The position numbers were made by a program, and so were the translations under genes. Positions 44,715-55,862 of a stretch of DNA of 64,000 nucleotides are shown piece by piece (position 1 is the stretch's first letter; every line of letters begins with the position of its first letter). Below the pieces are notes generated by a model, which saw only the letters and a list, made by a program, of their open reading frames with translations, was not told where the DNA came from and ran no database searches. The stretch is taken from NCBI RefSeq assembly GCF_029168945.1, contig NC_083607.1:36131257-36195256 (forward strand), written 5' to 3'. The DNA comes from Cannabis sativa (taxonomy: Eukaryota; Streptophyta; Magnoliopsida; Rosales; Cannabaceae).

Positions 44715-46797
44715 GTATAAGAATTTTTTTCTTAAAAAATAATTGTAGAATGAAACCCTAAATCTAAACTCAGCCGCTCAAATCTCTTTCTTCTATCCCT
44801 TAGACTCACGCACCTCTCTCTCTCTCTCGCTTTTCCTAAATCGTGACGACGTCCTTCTCCGGTGAACAACGTCCTTCTCCTCTCTTCGTCATCTGTGGTG
44901 GTTGTTGGTGGAGTAGCTTTTCTAGCAGCAACATTCGGCTTTGGTTCGCAACAAGGTAGGTTCTTCTTTCTTCATAATCATATTGGCTCACCCTCTCTTA
45001 GTTTCTTTCATGGGTGCTTCTATTGTGAATATTTATTAAATTGCTAATGGTAAACTTCTATTGTGAATATTTATTAAATTGCTACGGTTCAAATTTATGC
45101 AGATTTCTGTAGTGATTTTATTTATTTTTTTGTTTCAATTTGTAGCATTAGGTTCCTCATATTTGTGTTATTATGTTGAATTTCTGTTGTTTGAAGCTTG
45201 GATAATGTTTGTACTCTTTTTTTTTCCTTTCTGTATCTAATCAATGGCTTAAAATCAGTTTCTAACTGCCAGTTTTGGAACAACCGAATGAGGTGAAAAC
45301 TAAGGATTTTTGTATTTATAAAATAACAGTAGAAAAGAGTTGCTTTACATAAAAAAAAAAAAAACTATCTGCTGGTCCTGCAATTATTAAACCATTAAGG
45401 GCTCGTTTGTAACGCCGTATTAGGTCGTATTGTATTGTATTGTATTATATTGAATTGAATTATATATCATATTTTTATATAATACTATGTTAAACTTTAA
45501 TTTATACTAAAATATTATATTTTTAGGTGTCCATCAAATTTAATACCACATATAGTTTTACATAAAAATATTGCATAAAATGCAATTCAATATAATACAA
45601 TACAATACAATACGACCTAATACGGCGTTCCAAACGAGCCCTAAGTACATAGCCCTTAATTAAGTACAAGGTGGAACACTATTATGGCAAGTGTAATTAC
45701 ACATATAAAGAAATCATGTGAAACATCATATATAAATAATAATAATAAGAGAAAAAGCTAAGAACACAAACCAAACAAACAAAACACTGCTTGTGTCTTC
45801 CTTCCTTCCTGATCTCGAGAGACCTCCAAGAACTTTAGCATACGATGGTATCTAATGCTTCTTTTGATTTCAATGTTTAATATTTTATTGTCATATAAAT
45901 TATGGTAATCACTATCAGATTAGCACATGCTTACTTCTTCTTTTCTATTCATCCAATGCTATTTAATTTGACAGTATTTGTACAATTAACTATATAATAT
46001 TGACTAAGTGTCTCCTTGATTTAACTTATATACAGTCTAGTCTGTATTTATTTGTCTTCTTGTTATTGTAAAACATTATTTTACTGCCTTTGCAAATGGT
46101 CCCAAAGTTCTAATTTATAGACAAAGAAAAATGGTAATAAATGGTAGATTGTTTTGGAGCTAAAAAGTATGTCAATTGATTTTTTATTTTCTCTGTTTCA
46201 GCCACAAGTCTTCTATAGCATGAGGCATTACTTTGCTAGAAAATTGGCTGAAGAGTGAGTGAGTGTAATAATTTACAACAGAATTGTTATTTTTTATTTT
46301 TTATTGTTCATGCTATTCCTGGTTTACTACTTTGATTATATCTAGTTTCTTTCTGGTACTTGGCTGCAGATTTTAGAGTCTTGGGGAAATAATTTACAGC
46401 AGAATTGTTAGTTTCTGGTAAGTTTGTATTTGTTATAATGCAAATTTCCCAGCTCGTTTCTTTCTTTATACATACAAATTATGAATAAACCTATTTTAGA
46501 ATTTCTTAACTAATATTAAAATTAATCATTCATGAATTACATATAAGAATGGTCCAATTGCTTTCCATTTAAACTTTTGTCCACAATTTACTATTGTAAT
46601 GAATTAAGCATGGCTCCCACTAAGATTCTAGATACTTTTTCCTGTTCCTAGTTGTAATGAATTAAGCATGACATTAAGTTGTTATAGTTCAATTCAATTA
46701 ATTTATTATAATTTGATCTCACTTTATATTGTGTTATTTTTATCATATACATTTAGATTAGAATGTGTATGATGTATTATTTTGTAGATCATTACTT
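44715..46797 (+). other. 5' noncoding part of the hAT transposase gene
   Basis: It contains a CT-rich leader near 44812-44830 and a short frame at 44862-45047 that shows no transposase similarity. Several AG/GT pairs are suitable for 5' untranslated introns (for example TTTTGTAG at 46780-46787, ten bases before the ATG). A Tourist-like MITE lies within it. Confidence 0.45.
45399..45641. mobile_element. Tourist-like (PIF/Harbinger) MITE inside the hAT element
   Basis: The ends are inverted repeats GGGCTCGTTTG(T)AACGCCGTA (mirrored at 45617-45641 as TACGGCGTTCCAAACGAGCCC). The inverted repeat continues inwards over GTATTGTATT repeats. The flanks are TAA at 45396-45398 and 45642-45644, the 3-bp duplication of this superfamily. 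Length is 243 bp, with no coding sequence. Confidence 0.88.
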
Positions 46798-48764
46798 ATG
46801 GAGAATGAAGAGGAAAATGTGGATGTTGAAGTACAGAAGTCGACTGGGTCTATAGAAAATGAAGAAAATGAGAAAGCTAAAATTGAGATACCGCAAAAAA
46901 GGAAGAGGCAAGGGGTAAAAACATCATCCGTTTGGGATCATTTTACTATGGTTAAAAAAATAATGAAAGTGAAAGGCAAGGAAGTGGAGAAGGAGAGAGC
47001 AGAATGTAACTATTGTCAAGCTGATTATGCAGCTGATACCAAGAATTGTGGGACAAGTACTTTGTGGAGTCACATTAACCACAAGTGTAGGAAGTGCCCA
47101 TTTAGCTCATTTGTCGATAAGAGTACAAAACAAGCAATTATAACTGATCATTTTACCAAGACAAATGAAGACTCTGAAGTTAACTCAAGTGGGACTCGAA
47201 CTTCTAGGTTTAGTCAAGCTACAGTGAGAGAATTGATTGGCAAGTATTTCATAATTGACGAGCTTCCTTTTAGGCATATCGAAGGTAAAGGGTTTCGCTT
47301 GCTTGTTAGTCATTTTTTCCCTACATTTGAGTTTCCTTCGAGAGTTACAATTGCTCGAGATATCTACCAATTGTTTTTGGAGGAGAAGAAAAAATTGAGA
47401 GATCTTCTCCTGCTCGGTTGAAGCGATTTAGAGAAGCTTGTACGGATGCAAATGTTGAATCAAAAGCCTTGCTCTGTTTGGATGTGGTGACAAGATGGAA
47501 CTCCACATACATGATGCTAGAAGCAGCATTGAAGTTCAAGAGTGTTTTTAAGTATATGGAAGGGGATGCATACTACATTAAGTATTTTGAAGAAGAAAGA
47601 GTTAATGGAGAGAAACTTGATGGCCCACCAGAAGCTAGTGATTGGAGTAATGCTGAAGTATTTGTTAACTTTCTCAAATCTTTTTATGAACTCACTTTGA
47701 AGTTTAGTGGGTCATTGTACGTGACATCAAATCTTTTCTTTCAAGAGATTTTGCAAGTTCGAGTTGAGCTCAATGATATGAAGGCTAGTAAAGATGAGTT
47801 GATAAGTAAAATGGCAGCGAGCATGCAATTGAAGTTTAACAAGTATTGGGGCAATATTGAGAAGGTTAACTTGTTGCAGTATATTGCCTCCATTTTGGAT
47901 CCAAGATTCAAACTTGATGTGGTTCGGAACGGTTTCAGGTATGGTTTTTTATTTATTTCTTTTTAATTATGGATCTAATTTTATATTACTATTTAATTTT
48001 TTCTATATACATTGATTAATGTTTACTAATTAATTACTTGTTAGGTACCTCTATGAGTCAATTATAGCTGAAACAATGATCAAAAAAGTTGAAAATATGA
48101 TGACTAGCTTGTATGGTTTTTATCAAAATATTGTTGTGCTGCCTAATTCTTCCAATGATCAACAAGTAACTGAAAATATTACTTCCAAATCCAATGCAAG
48201 TGGAAATTCAAGTAGCACATCATTCCTTATCAAGCTCAAGTTTGTGTCAAGTGAAGAAATCACTAATGATTTGGATGATTATCTTAATGATAGAAAGGAA
48301 AAATTACTTGAAAATGTGGACTTTGACATTCTTGATTGGTGGAAAAGGAATAGTAGTAAGTATCCTATTGTCTCTCGCATTGCTAGAGATGTTTTGGCTG
48401 TTCAAATGTCTAGCGTTGCTTCCGAATCAGCTTTTTCTACTGGAGGACGAATACTTGATCCATTTAGAAGTTCTTTGTCTCCAAAGACAGTTGAGGCGTT
48501 AATTTGCTCAAAGAATTGGTTGACTTGTGAGTATGATGCTCCTGTTGTGTTGAGACAATACATGAACGAAATTGAAGATTTGGAGACTTCCGAACTAGTT
48601 GAATCAGGTAAAAAAATATATCATTTCACACATATAATTTTCTTTTCTTTACATATCTTACTAATAAATATTGGTTTCTAATTTGTTTCAATTTTATTTT
48701 TATTCTAGAAGAATGTATTACAACAAGCGTAGGAACGGATACAACTACTAGTGGTGCTTTATGA
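46798..48764 (+). pseudogene. hAT transposase, catalytic centre deleted
   Basis: The start at 46798 (MENEEENVDVE) gives a basic region (RKRQG) and a BED zinc finger with C70, C73, H92 and C97. The frame stops at 47421 just after DIYQLFLEEKKKLR. The next part, in another frame, begins LKRFREACTDAN and LDVVTRWNSTY. Compared with hAT transposases, the stretch carrying the first catalytic acids is missing between them. The downstream part is intact. An intron at 47939-48044 (GT...AG) joins NGF to RYLYES. The C-terminal dimerization domain (VSRIARDVLAVQMSSVASES, then STGGRILDPFRSSL) is at about 48370-48480. A last intron at 48608-48708 leads to a short exon ending TGA at 48764. It can hardly be catalytic but might still bind ends or dimerize. 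Confidence 0.88.
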
Positions 48765-49298
48765 TCAATTTCATGGAGTTGTTCGATGATTGCCTTTTGG
48801 ATTTGTTTTGTATAATTGTGCTAGCTTTTTATATTTTGGACTATGAATAGATTGTTCTGTTATGTCTCTTTTTTTTAAAAAAAAAAAACTTTTGGATTGC
48901 TTGGACTTGGACTTTTGTTTATTTGCAATTTGGCTTTTGGATTGTTGTGTTTTTTAATTGGATTTGTTTAAAACTTTCCAATATTACAGGTTATAATTAA
49001 AGATTTGAACTTTCTAATATTACAGGTTATAACATTACATGCTAATATTTATTAACTTTGACTTTAAAATAAAAAAAAAAAAAAAAAAAAGTTTGGCCGG
49101 TTTGGGCGGGTTAACCCGACCAAACCGACCAAACCGTTAGTCGGTCTGCAGTTTTTTTTTTAAAATTGGGCGGGTTGCACTTAAATTTTAGCAACCCGAA
49201 CTTTAGATTGGGTTAGAAAATATATAGAATAAACCGCCCAAACCGACCGATGTACATCCCTACCCAATACTTTCGTTTTAGTTTCATTAAACCCCCAC

Positions 49299-50038
49299 TG
49301 TTATATTATTTATAATAATATAATATATAGATTAAATATGTGTAATAAACTAATAATATGTAACATATGACTATATTAGTTGTCATCTTTTTGTAACATT
49401 TGGGGAGTTGTTACTATGAGTAACCTCCACCATTATCACCAACATTAAGAGTGTAAAAGATGTTACACACCTTTATTTGAAATTCTTAATGCTATAGGAG
49501 TTATGGTGTGTGTAAGAGTTACATTTGAGTCCATAACATCTATAGGGGTTATGAGTTTGAATTTTAAATGGTGATATCCTAAACACTATATAAAGGAGGT
49601 CTATGGTGCTCATTTGGGAGTAAGAGATGAAGTTTTCTATCAAGAAAGCACTTTGCTAGAAAACCCTAAAAGGCTTGATAATTCCCAAAGCTATTTCCTA
49701 GAGAGTTCCCTTAGTGCTTAGAGATAGGGGGAAATAAGCTTTTGGACAAAGGTGTAATACCTTGTTCAAGTCATGGTGATCCCTACTAATCTACACTCAA
49801 GGTTGTGAGTGAGTGTTTATAGATATATATTATTCTCTTGTTATATATATACATATATTATATTACATGTGTTGTAATCTTCTCTTCTACCTTCCATATA
49901 TATATATGTAATATATATAGTGTATATATATGTATTGTAACATATATTTAATCAATCTCTTATTTTAGTCCTTGTATTATTTTACAATAGAGTTGTAATA
50001 AATCTTGATTTTCTTCCATTGTTATAAAATCTCTAACA
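49299..50038 (+). repeat. 5' LTR of the LARD-like element
   Basis: It begins TGTTATATTATTTATAAT and ends CTCTAACA. A TATA box CTATATAAAG lies at 49586-49595. An AT microsatellite runs near 49900-49935. Confidence 0.95.
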
Positions 50039-52602
50039 ATCAAAAGCTTATTTCTTTTCAATGGAAGAGGAGATAAATCAAGATTGTGAGAATACAAGGA
50101 TAAGAGTTTTGATGTGAAAACCATTCATGGGTAAGCATGGTGGTATATAATGTGATTTACTATTTTATATGATAGTAATTAATATATATGATATATATGT
50201 GACATATATGTGATCATGTGATTATATCATATTAATATATATAGTAGTATATAATATGATATTTGAATTTTGTATCATGTTATTATATGTATATATGTGA
50301 TATATAATATGTAACATGTATATATGAGTAATATATATTATATATATGTAGAGCATGTGATATAATATATATTAGTGAGATTGAATATGTAGAAATAATT
50401 ATTTCTATGTATTTATATGAGACATGCATATATAGTATATGTTATATATGTGTATATAATATATATCATGTATATTACTGTATACATATATATGTTATAT
50501 ATGTGTGAGATATGTAACATATATAGTTGTATAATTAATGTATATATTATGTGTATATGATATATATATGTATATTATAGTATATATGTTATATATATGA
50601 GATATGTAATATATATTGTGAATTTAATATTGATATTATGTGTATGTTACATATGAGATGTTGATTAGTAACATATATATTATATTAATATATGAGTTAC
50701 ATAGCATGACAATAATGTTGATAGTAATAATATAATATTATTTATTGCTATTGATGTGGAAATTATTATCATCTATTTTGTGAATAAAGAATATCATGAA
50801 TTCTTTTTCAATTTAGGAGTGAACATCTCACTTTTATGAGATAATAAAAGATGACTTTTGAGAAGTTACATCTTTTATTGGGTTATAAGAGATAATCATC
50901 TCATATTTGAGATAAGGAAAAATGGACTATGAGGGTTACACTTTTATTGGACTTGCATTGTCATAAGCAAGAACAAATGGATTAAAAGTGAATCCAAACT
51001 TGTGAAATGAGCCATAAATTGGAAGAGCAATTTTGGACTCAAAGGTAAATGAATCAATGTGGATTCAAAAATAGTGAAAAGATAACAAAATTGGAGAAGC
51101 AATTTTGAATCTTAAATGATCAAAGTTGTGAACAAAATTGATGAGAATTTTGTTAACTTTGGTATAATTTTGGGCTAATCTCAATAAGGAGATAACCTTA
51201 AAATTATGAGTAAAAATAATCACATTATTTTATGAGTAGTAATGTGAGTTTGATATTTTAGTTTTGTTGAGAAAACTAAAAATGTCAAATGGTATTTTTA
51301 AAGTGGCCTTAAAGAGTCATTTGAAGAGGAAAATACACAAAAGTGATATTTTATATACACTTTATGGTAAAAATGTGGGGGTGAGCCACAAATTTAATCA
51401 AAATGTGTTGAGACATTATTGATTAATTTATTTGATTTTGAATTCAAATTCTAAATCAAATTTGGCTATGTGTATATGTTAAATTTTGACATATTTTGGT
51501 GTCAAAGTTAAGTGAAAATAATTTCAAGAAAGAAATTAATTAAAAGAGTTATAGAGACAAAGTGGTCTTCTATATTTTAAAATCAAGATATTGTCTTGAT
51601 AATGAAACGTGAAAGTATGGGGGTGTTTACTCTAATATGAGAAAGTTTAGACATACTTGGTGTCTAAAAATAAAATATGAGAATTTATACATGTTTGGTG
51701 TCTAAATTAGTGTATTTTTTATATGTTTGGTATCAAAATTATTGAGAATTTGAGTTGTGTGAAAATTAATCTTTTATGATTGAATTTTCAAAGCTTAAGT
51801 ACTTAAGGACAAAAGTGGTCACAAAGTAAACACTATATTTTGGCATGCATGATTCACATGGAATCAATAGTGAGAGGTTATAACAAATCGCTTAATCTCC
51901 GTACAAGATTAAAGCATGAATTTTCGAGGGATGGGACCTAAACTCCCTTAGTGTTTTGCTCATTGATGGTAACCTATCTTAACACTAGTAAACATCTAGT
52001 CTTAAGTTCAATAGGTAATAACAAGTCAATAGAGTGAATATGGTACTCAATTGTCTCATCTATGAATGAGTACATGTGGTGAAAATTGAGGGTTAAAACC
52101 GAAAGGTTTTTTTAATGGAGCTTAAGCTTAAGAAAACTCACTTAAGCTTAAGAAGTGTCTAAAGAGTGGTGAGACACTAAAACTCCACCTATATGGGCTA
52201 GAGGTGGTGCCGCCTCTTATGAGAATTGGGAGTCTTCTCTAGAGAGTCCATGAATTGGAATTTTGCACATGGCCATTAACGGTGCAAGAGCGAGACATGC
52301 GGTCTCAAGTGAGCATTAGCGAGGGTGTGTGTGTTATCACCGGTTTGTATTAAAAGAATAATGGTTCAATGCTACGGCAACCAAAATTTCATCAAAATTT
52401 GTGGTAACTACACTAAGGTAAAATTCAAGTTGAAAGACATTTTACCTAATGCACCTAAGCAAGATTTCTTTAGAAGTGTGTATTTAGTCAATCAAAGTGG
52501 GGGAATGTTATATTTTGATATAATATTTTTGATTGATTAAATAAATGTTACAAATGTTACAAGTTTATTACTAAAGAGATAATATTTAATCTAGTGGGGG
52601 AT
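50039..52602 (+). other. Noncoding interior of the LARD-like element
   Basis: It begins ATCAAAAGCTTATTTC, as if TTGGT had been lost from a TTGGTATCAAAAGC-type tRNA-Met primer site. The stretch at 50130-50700 is a mosaic of TATATATG-like repeats. A 71-codon frame at 52325-52540 has no recognised relatives and is probably chance. A polypurine tract AGTGGGGGAT (52593-52602) abuts the 3' LTR. Confidence 0.65.
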
Positions 52603-53346
52603 TGTTATATTATTTATAATAATATAATATATAGATTAAATATGTGTAATAAACTAATAATATGTAACATATGACTATATTAGTTGTCATCTTTTTGTAA
52701 CATTTGGGGAGTTGTTACTATGAGTAACCTCCACCATTATCGCCAACATTAAGAGTGTAAAAGATGTTACACACCTTTATTTGAAATTCTTAATGCTATA
52801 GGAGTTATGGTGTGTGTAAGAGTTACATTTGAGTCCATAACATCTATAGGGGTTATGAGTTTGAATTTTAAATGGTGATATCCTAAACACTATATAAAGG
52901 AGGTCTATGGTGCTCATTTGGGAGTAAGAGATGAAGTTTTCTATCAAGAAAGCACTTTGCTAGAAAACCCTAAAAGGCTTGATAATTCCCAAAGCTATTT
53001 CCTAGAGAGTTCCCTTAGTGCTTAGAGATAGGGGGAAATAAGCTTTTGGACAAAGGTGTAATACCTTGTTCAAGTCATGGTGATCCCTACTAATCTACAC
53101 TCAAGGTTGTGAGTGAGTGTTTATAGATATATATTATTCTCTTGTTATATATATACATATATTATATTACATGTGTTGTAATCTTCTCTTCTACCTTCCA
53201 TATATATATATATATGTAATATATATAGTGTATATATATGTATTGTAACATATATTTAATCAATCTCTTATTTTAGTCCTTGTATTATTTTACAATAGAG
53301 TTGTAATAAATCTTGATTTTCTTCCATTGTTATAAAATCTCTAACA
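52603..53346 (+). repeat. 3' LTR of the LARD-like element
   Basis: It is nearly identical to 49299-50038, with two extra TA units near 53205 and one A-to-G change near 52742. Confidence 0.95.
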
Positions 53347-53559
53347 CCCACAACCCAAATTTCTGCGGGTAAACCCCCAAAACCAGGAAACTGTTAGCAA
53401 TTTAACACTTCTGTTCAAATTTAGCTGTTAACTGCCAGGTTTGATCATCCACGTGGACACAATAAACACGTGGCACAATTTTATTGGTCCACGTAAATAA
53501 TTATTTAAAAAAAATAAAAAATTAATTTAAAATTAAAAAAATTAAATAATATTTTTTTT

Positions 53560-53648
53560 CTTTCTTTTTTTCTTTTCTTTCTTTTTTTTCTTTTCTTTAT
53601 TTTCTTTTTTTTTTTTTTCCTTTCTTTTCTTTCTTCTTCTCGTCTGTA

Positions 53649-53686
<38 letters not shown>

Positions 53687-54310
53687 ATACGCAGAGGCAA
53701 GCAACATCTGCCCAGACCACCCCCCACACCACAACCACCCTTCCTCCGCCCACACCACCCTTCCTCTGCCCAGACCACCACAACCGAACTGCCCACCACC
53801 ACCAAAACCCCACATCTCAGATCCAAACACATCAAAGAGACTTAAACACCTACCCAAATTCGGATCCCGATTCCATAAAAACAAATAAACACAAATTAAA
53901 TCCACAAGAAAAAAAAAACTTCAGATTAAAGAGAAAGAAAATCGCAAGGGTGAGAGAGAGAGCTCACTAAAAATCGCAAGGAGTCTGTCGATGTGGGGCT
54001 CGTGAGATCTGAGATCTCGAACTCCAGCAGTGGTGGCGTTTCTCAGTCGCCTGCTGCTTCCATCTCCGGCAGTGGTGGCGTTCGTCCTAGAGCCTTGGTG
54101 ATAAAGATGAAGAGGAGGATGAAGATGATGAGGTTGAGAAGTTGATCTGGACTGAGAGAGAAAGAGAGAGGAGATCGAGAGAGAGAGAGAGAGTGAGAAA
54201 GTGAGAGTGATAGAGAGAGAGAGAGAGAGAGATAATCGTTTCAGAGAAAGAAAAGAAAAAAAAAATAAAGAAAAAGAAAAAAAAGGAAAAAAAACCAAAA
54301 AAAAAAAGAA
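53560..54310. other. Core of the Mutator-like element, possible captured DNA
   Basis: Between the inverted repeats lie pyrimidine-rich DNA and (TC)n at about 53653-53684. A GC-richer, proline/threonine-codon-like stretch follows at 53690-53880, then another GC-rich stretch at 53985-54120, then (GA)n and purine-rich DNA at 54155-54300. Short minus-strand frames exist but show no recognisable domain. Composition contrasts with the AT-rich flanks. Confidence 0.5.
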
Positions 54311-54592
54311 AATTATTTATTTTTTTATTTATAATTTTTTTTTTAATTTTAAATTAATTTTTTATTTTTTTTAAATAATTATTTACGTGGACCAATAAAA
54401 TTGTGCCACGTGTTTATTGTGTCCACGTGGATGATCAAACCTGGCAGTTAACAGCTAAATTTGAACGGAAGTGTTAAATTGCTAACAGTTTCCTGGTTTT
54501 GGGGGTTTACCCGCAGAAATTTGGGTTGTGGGGGTTTAATGAAACTAAAACGAAAGTATTGGGGGTTTTGCCGCCATTTACCCTTTATATAT

Positions 54593-55857
54593 TAACTAAC
54601 TTTTGACAACTTATTTTGATTAGTTACTTTTAAAATTATATTTTTAGTCTAATATTGTATTATATGTTATCAGTTACTTCTTCTTTTTTATTAAGAAAAA
54701 AAATATAAAAGAAACTATAAGATTACTTTTAATTCCAAAACTTTTATTTGGTCAAAACATCTATAATTTCAACATGTCAAAATAATATAAATAAAATGTA
54801 ACATTTTAGTTTCTTCTATACTTTATTAATTGATAAGTAACTAAATTGTAAATTTCACAAAAATTTATATGAAACAAGTTGCTAACTTTAAAATTTATAA
54901 AAACAAAAATACTTTTAAGTGACCCATGAAATTGATTGCTAATTTAAGCTATATTTATGTTTTTTTTAGCAATTTTTTCATGTTAATTAATATTTAAGAA
55001 ATTAATAAATTATAATCAAATGTAAAAAGTTACCAATAATATGTATATATATGAAATAATAGTTACTAAATAATAGTTATTTATTATTTTAAAATATAAT
55101 TTATTTTATGATGTTTAAGATACATTTACATTTCATTTATTTTTAGTTTTTGTATTACCTTTAAATTATAATAAAAAATATAATGAGTTAAATAAAATTC
55201 AAGAAATTACAAAATAATTTCTTAACAAAATTAGTTTAAACATTTTTTTTTAATATAAATCATTTTATGATATTATTTAAGATAACATCTTAACTTTTTT
55301 ACTTTTTTAAAAAACCTATAAAAATTGTTCTATAAAATTATTTAGTTAGAATTCTATAAAATTTATCTTTTAAGAAAAATGAGAAGCCATTAAAATTGTT
55401 TTCAAATAATTAAGTGAATGCCATTTCACTAAAAGGAACGAAAAAGAAAAGATTGTCAAGAAAAAAAAAAACAGAGAGAGTCAAACACATGATAGGTTGG
55501 CATCCTCTATTTTTTATCTTTTTTCTTTTTTTAAAAAACAAAAACAAATATCTCGGTATACGTGCCTACTAAATTAAATAGAATTTTAGTATATGCTCGC
55601 TCGTATTAAAATATTGAAGAGTATTTCAGTAAATATTTATAAAATTTAGTGTCTCAAAGGTAATTTTCTCTAGATTTTTTAGGGTCTATTTACAAAAGTA
55701 GAAATTACAGGAAAAAAAGTAGGAAAATTTACATATGAACACTTTAAAATATAAATATTTACAAATATATAAGATAAATTTTATTATACCCATATTTTAA
55801 TATTAAATAGTCTAACTAACCAATTTTATAATAACTATCTACCATTAATTACTTTTA
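54593..55857. other. AT-rich DNA without recognised features
   Basis: No frames, repeats with copies in this window, or terminal inverted repeats were found. Confidence 0.5.
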
Positions 55858-55862
55858 CTAGT

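Larger units (their letters stand above)
44529..49262 (+). mobile_element. hAT DNA transposon with internally deleted transposase
   Basis: The ends are TAGGGCTGTACAT and, complemented, TAGGGATGTACAT. The flanks carry the perfect 8-bp duplication CCCAATAC (44521-44528, 49263-49270). Both subterminal regions (about 44548-44715 and 49089-49255) have many copies of AACCGCCC / GGGCGGGTT-like motifs, the kind of arrays hAT transposases bind. A damaged transposase gene reads on the plus strand from 46798 to 48764. Confidence 0.94.
49299..53346 (+). mobile_element. Coding-poor LTR retrotransposon (LARD-like)
   Basis: LTRs of 740 and 744 bp (49299-50038, 52603-53346) differ by one substitution and a 4-bp AT-repeat length change by eye. 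The flanks carry the perfect duplication CCCAC (49294-49298, 53347-53351). The 2.56-kb interior has no gag or pol. An 18-codon gag-like start (ATGGAAGAGGAG at 50063) is all that resembles coding DNA. The element is therefore non-autonomous and very young. It sits in the left inverted repeat of the Mutator-like element. Confidence 0.94.
44501..54583. mobile_element. Small Mutator-like element, with nested hAT and LTR elements
   Basis: Long terminal inverted repeats start GGGTAAATGGCGGC and extend for roughly 250 bp. The left arm is read in three pieces (44501-44528, 49271-49298, 53352 to about 53560) because two elements were inserted into it. The right arm is about 54310-54583. The flanks carry the perfect 9-bp duplication TTTATATAT (44492-44500 and 54584-54592), the Mutator signature. 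Without inserts the element is about 1.3 kb and encodes no transposase, so it is non-autonomous. Confidence 0.92.

Noticed and set aside
52325..52540. 71-codon frame near the 3' end of the LARD-like element
   Set aside because: No recognisable motif, and it runs into a polypurine-like tract; most likely chance.
53542..54298. Minus-strand frames in the Mutator-like core
   Set aside because: Much of their length is simple repeat (RERERE, KKKEKK, SLSLSL). Only the GC-rich stretch is kept as a possible captured fragment.
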